5,508 nucleotides of DNA from an uncultured Clostridia bacterium. GTDB taxonomy: Bacteria; Bacillota; Clostridia; Oscillospirales; Ruminococcaceae. The position numbers and the translations under genes were made by a program. The notes below the pieces were generated by a model. That model worked only from the letters and a program-made list of their open reading frames with translations. It was not told where the DNA came from and made no database searches. Shown in pieces: positions 5,496-5,508 of this stretch (the first letter of the stretch is position 1; every line of letters begins with the position of its first letter). The DNA is taken from positions 1 through 5,508 of the forward strand of contig CAMNVW010000110.1 in NCBI GenBank assembly GCA_946563605.1. Direction: 5' to 3'.

Positions 5496-5508
5496 CTTAT
5501 TTGCAAGA

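Larger units (their letters stand above)
5308..5508. other. Gene-free right end: AT-rich stretch then palindrome-rich block
   Basis: No credible coding frame is present on either strand. From about 5328 to 5383 the DNA is AT-rich, with runs of T and A and a 9-bp inverted repeat (5364-5372 with 5375-5383, CAATTTTTT/AAAAAATTG); it lies upstream of the sdaAB promoter. From about 5391 the composition changes to GC-richer sequence with several inverted repeats: GCC-TTTG-GGC (5401-5410), an 18-bp palindrome, GCCT/AGGC (5432-5446), and a 15-bp stem near the edge. This sharp change suggests an intergenic repeat element or a structured RNA that may continue past the window. Confidence 0.6.

Overview
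The window looks like a piece of chromosome from a low-to-medium-GC anaerobic Firmicute (class Clostridia, most likely Oscillospiraceae/Ruminococcaceae-type; an inference from protein style, strong AGGAGG-type ribosome binding sites and the two-subunit iron-sulfur serine dehydratase). It contains six genes, one of them cut by the left edge. There are no RNA genes, CRISPR arrays or transposase genes.

Layout, left to right: (1) 1-1005 (+) is the 3' two thirds of glgA, glycogen synthase. (2) 1023-1061 is a strong hairpin terminator with A- and T-tracts on both sides, serving glgA and the convergent gene that follows. (3) 1135-2256 (-) encodes a PRK06851-like P-loop ATPase built from two repeated halves, of which only the first keeps a usable Walker A motif. 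(4) 2443-2601 (+) is a 52-residue protein gene, divergent from the ATPase. (5) 2608-2647 is a second two-way terminator. (6) 2668-3294 (-) encodes a small FUSC/aromatic-acid-exporter-type membrane protein with its own extended -10 promoter. (7) 3574-5223 (-) is the sdaAB-sdaAA operon for the two subunits of the [4Fe-4S] L-serine dehydratase, with a promoter near 5277-5304 and a terminator at 3497-3534. (8) 5308-5508 holds no gene: an AT-rich stretch is followed by a GC-richer block full of inverted repeats, possibly a dispersed intergenic element.

Functionally the window is mostly housekeeping metabolism: glycogen storage (glgA) and serine catabolism to pyruvate and ammonia (sdaAB/sdaAA), separated by three poorly characterised genes in single-gene transcription units. 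Nothing links these genes into one system. The points most worth a second look are the decayed second P-loop of the ATPase, the four-cysteine tail of SdaAA, a cluster of alternating ATTGAT half-sites behind sdaAA, the small 52-residue protein, and the palindrome-rich block at the right end. I did not find convincing evidence of an undescribed multi-gene system.
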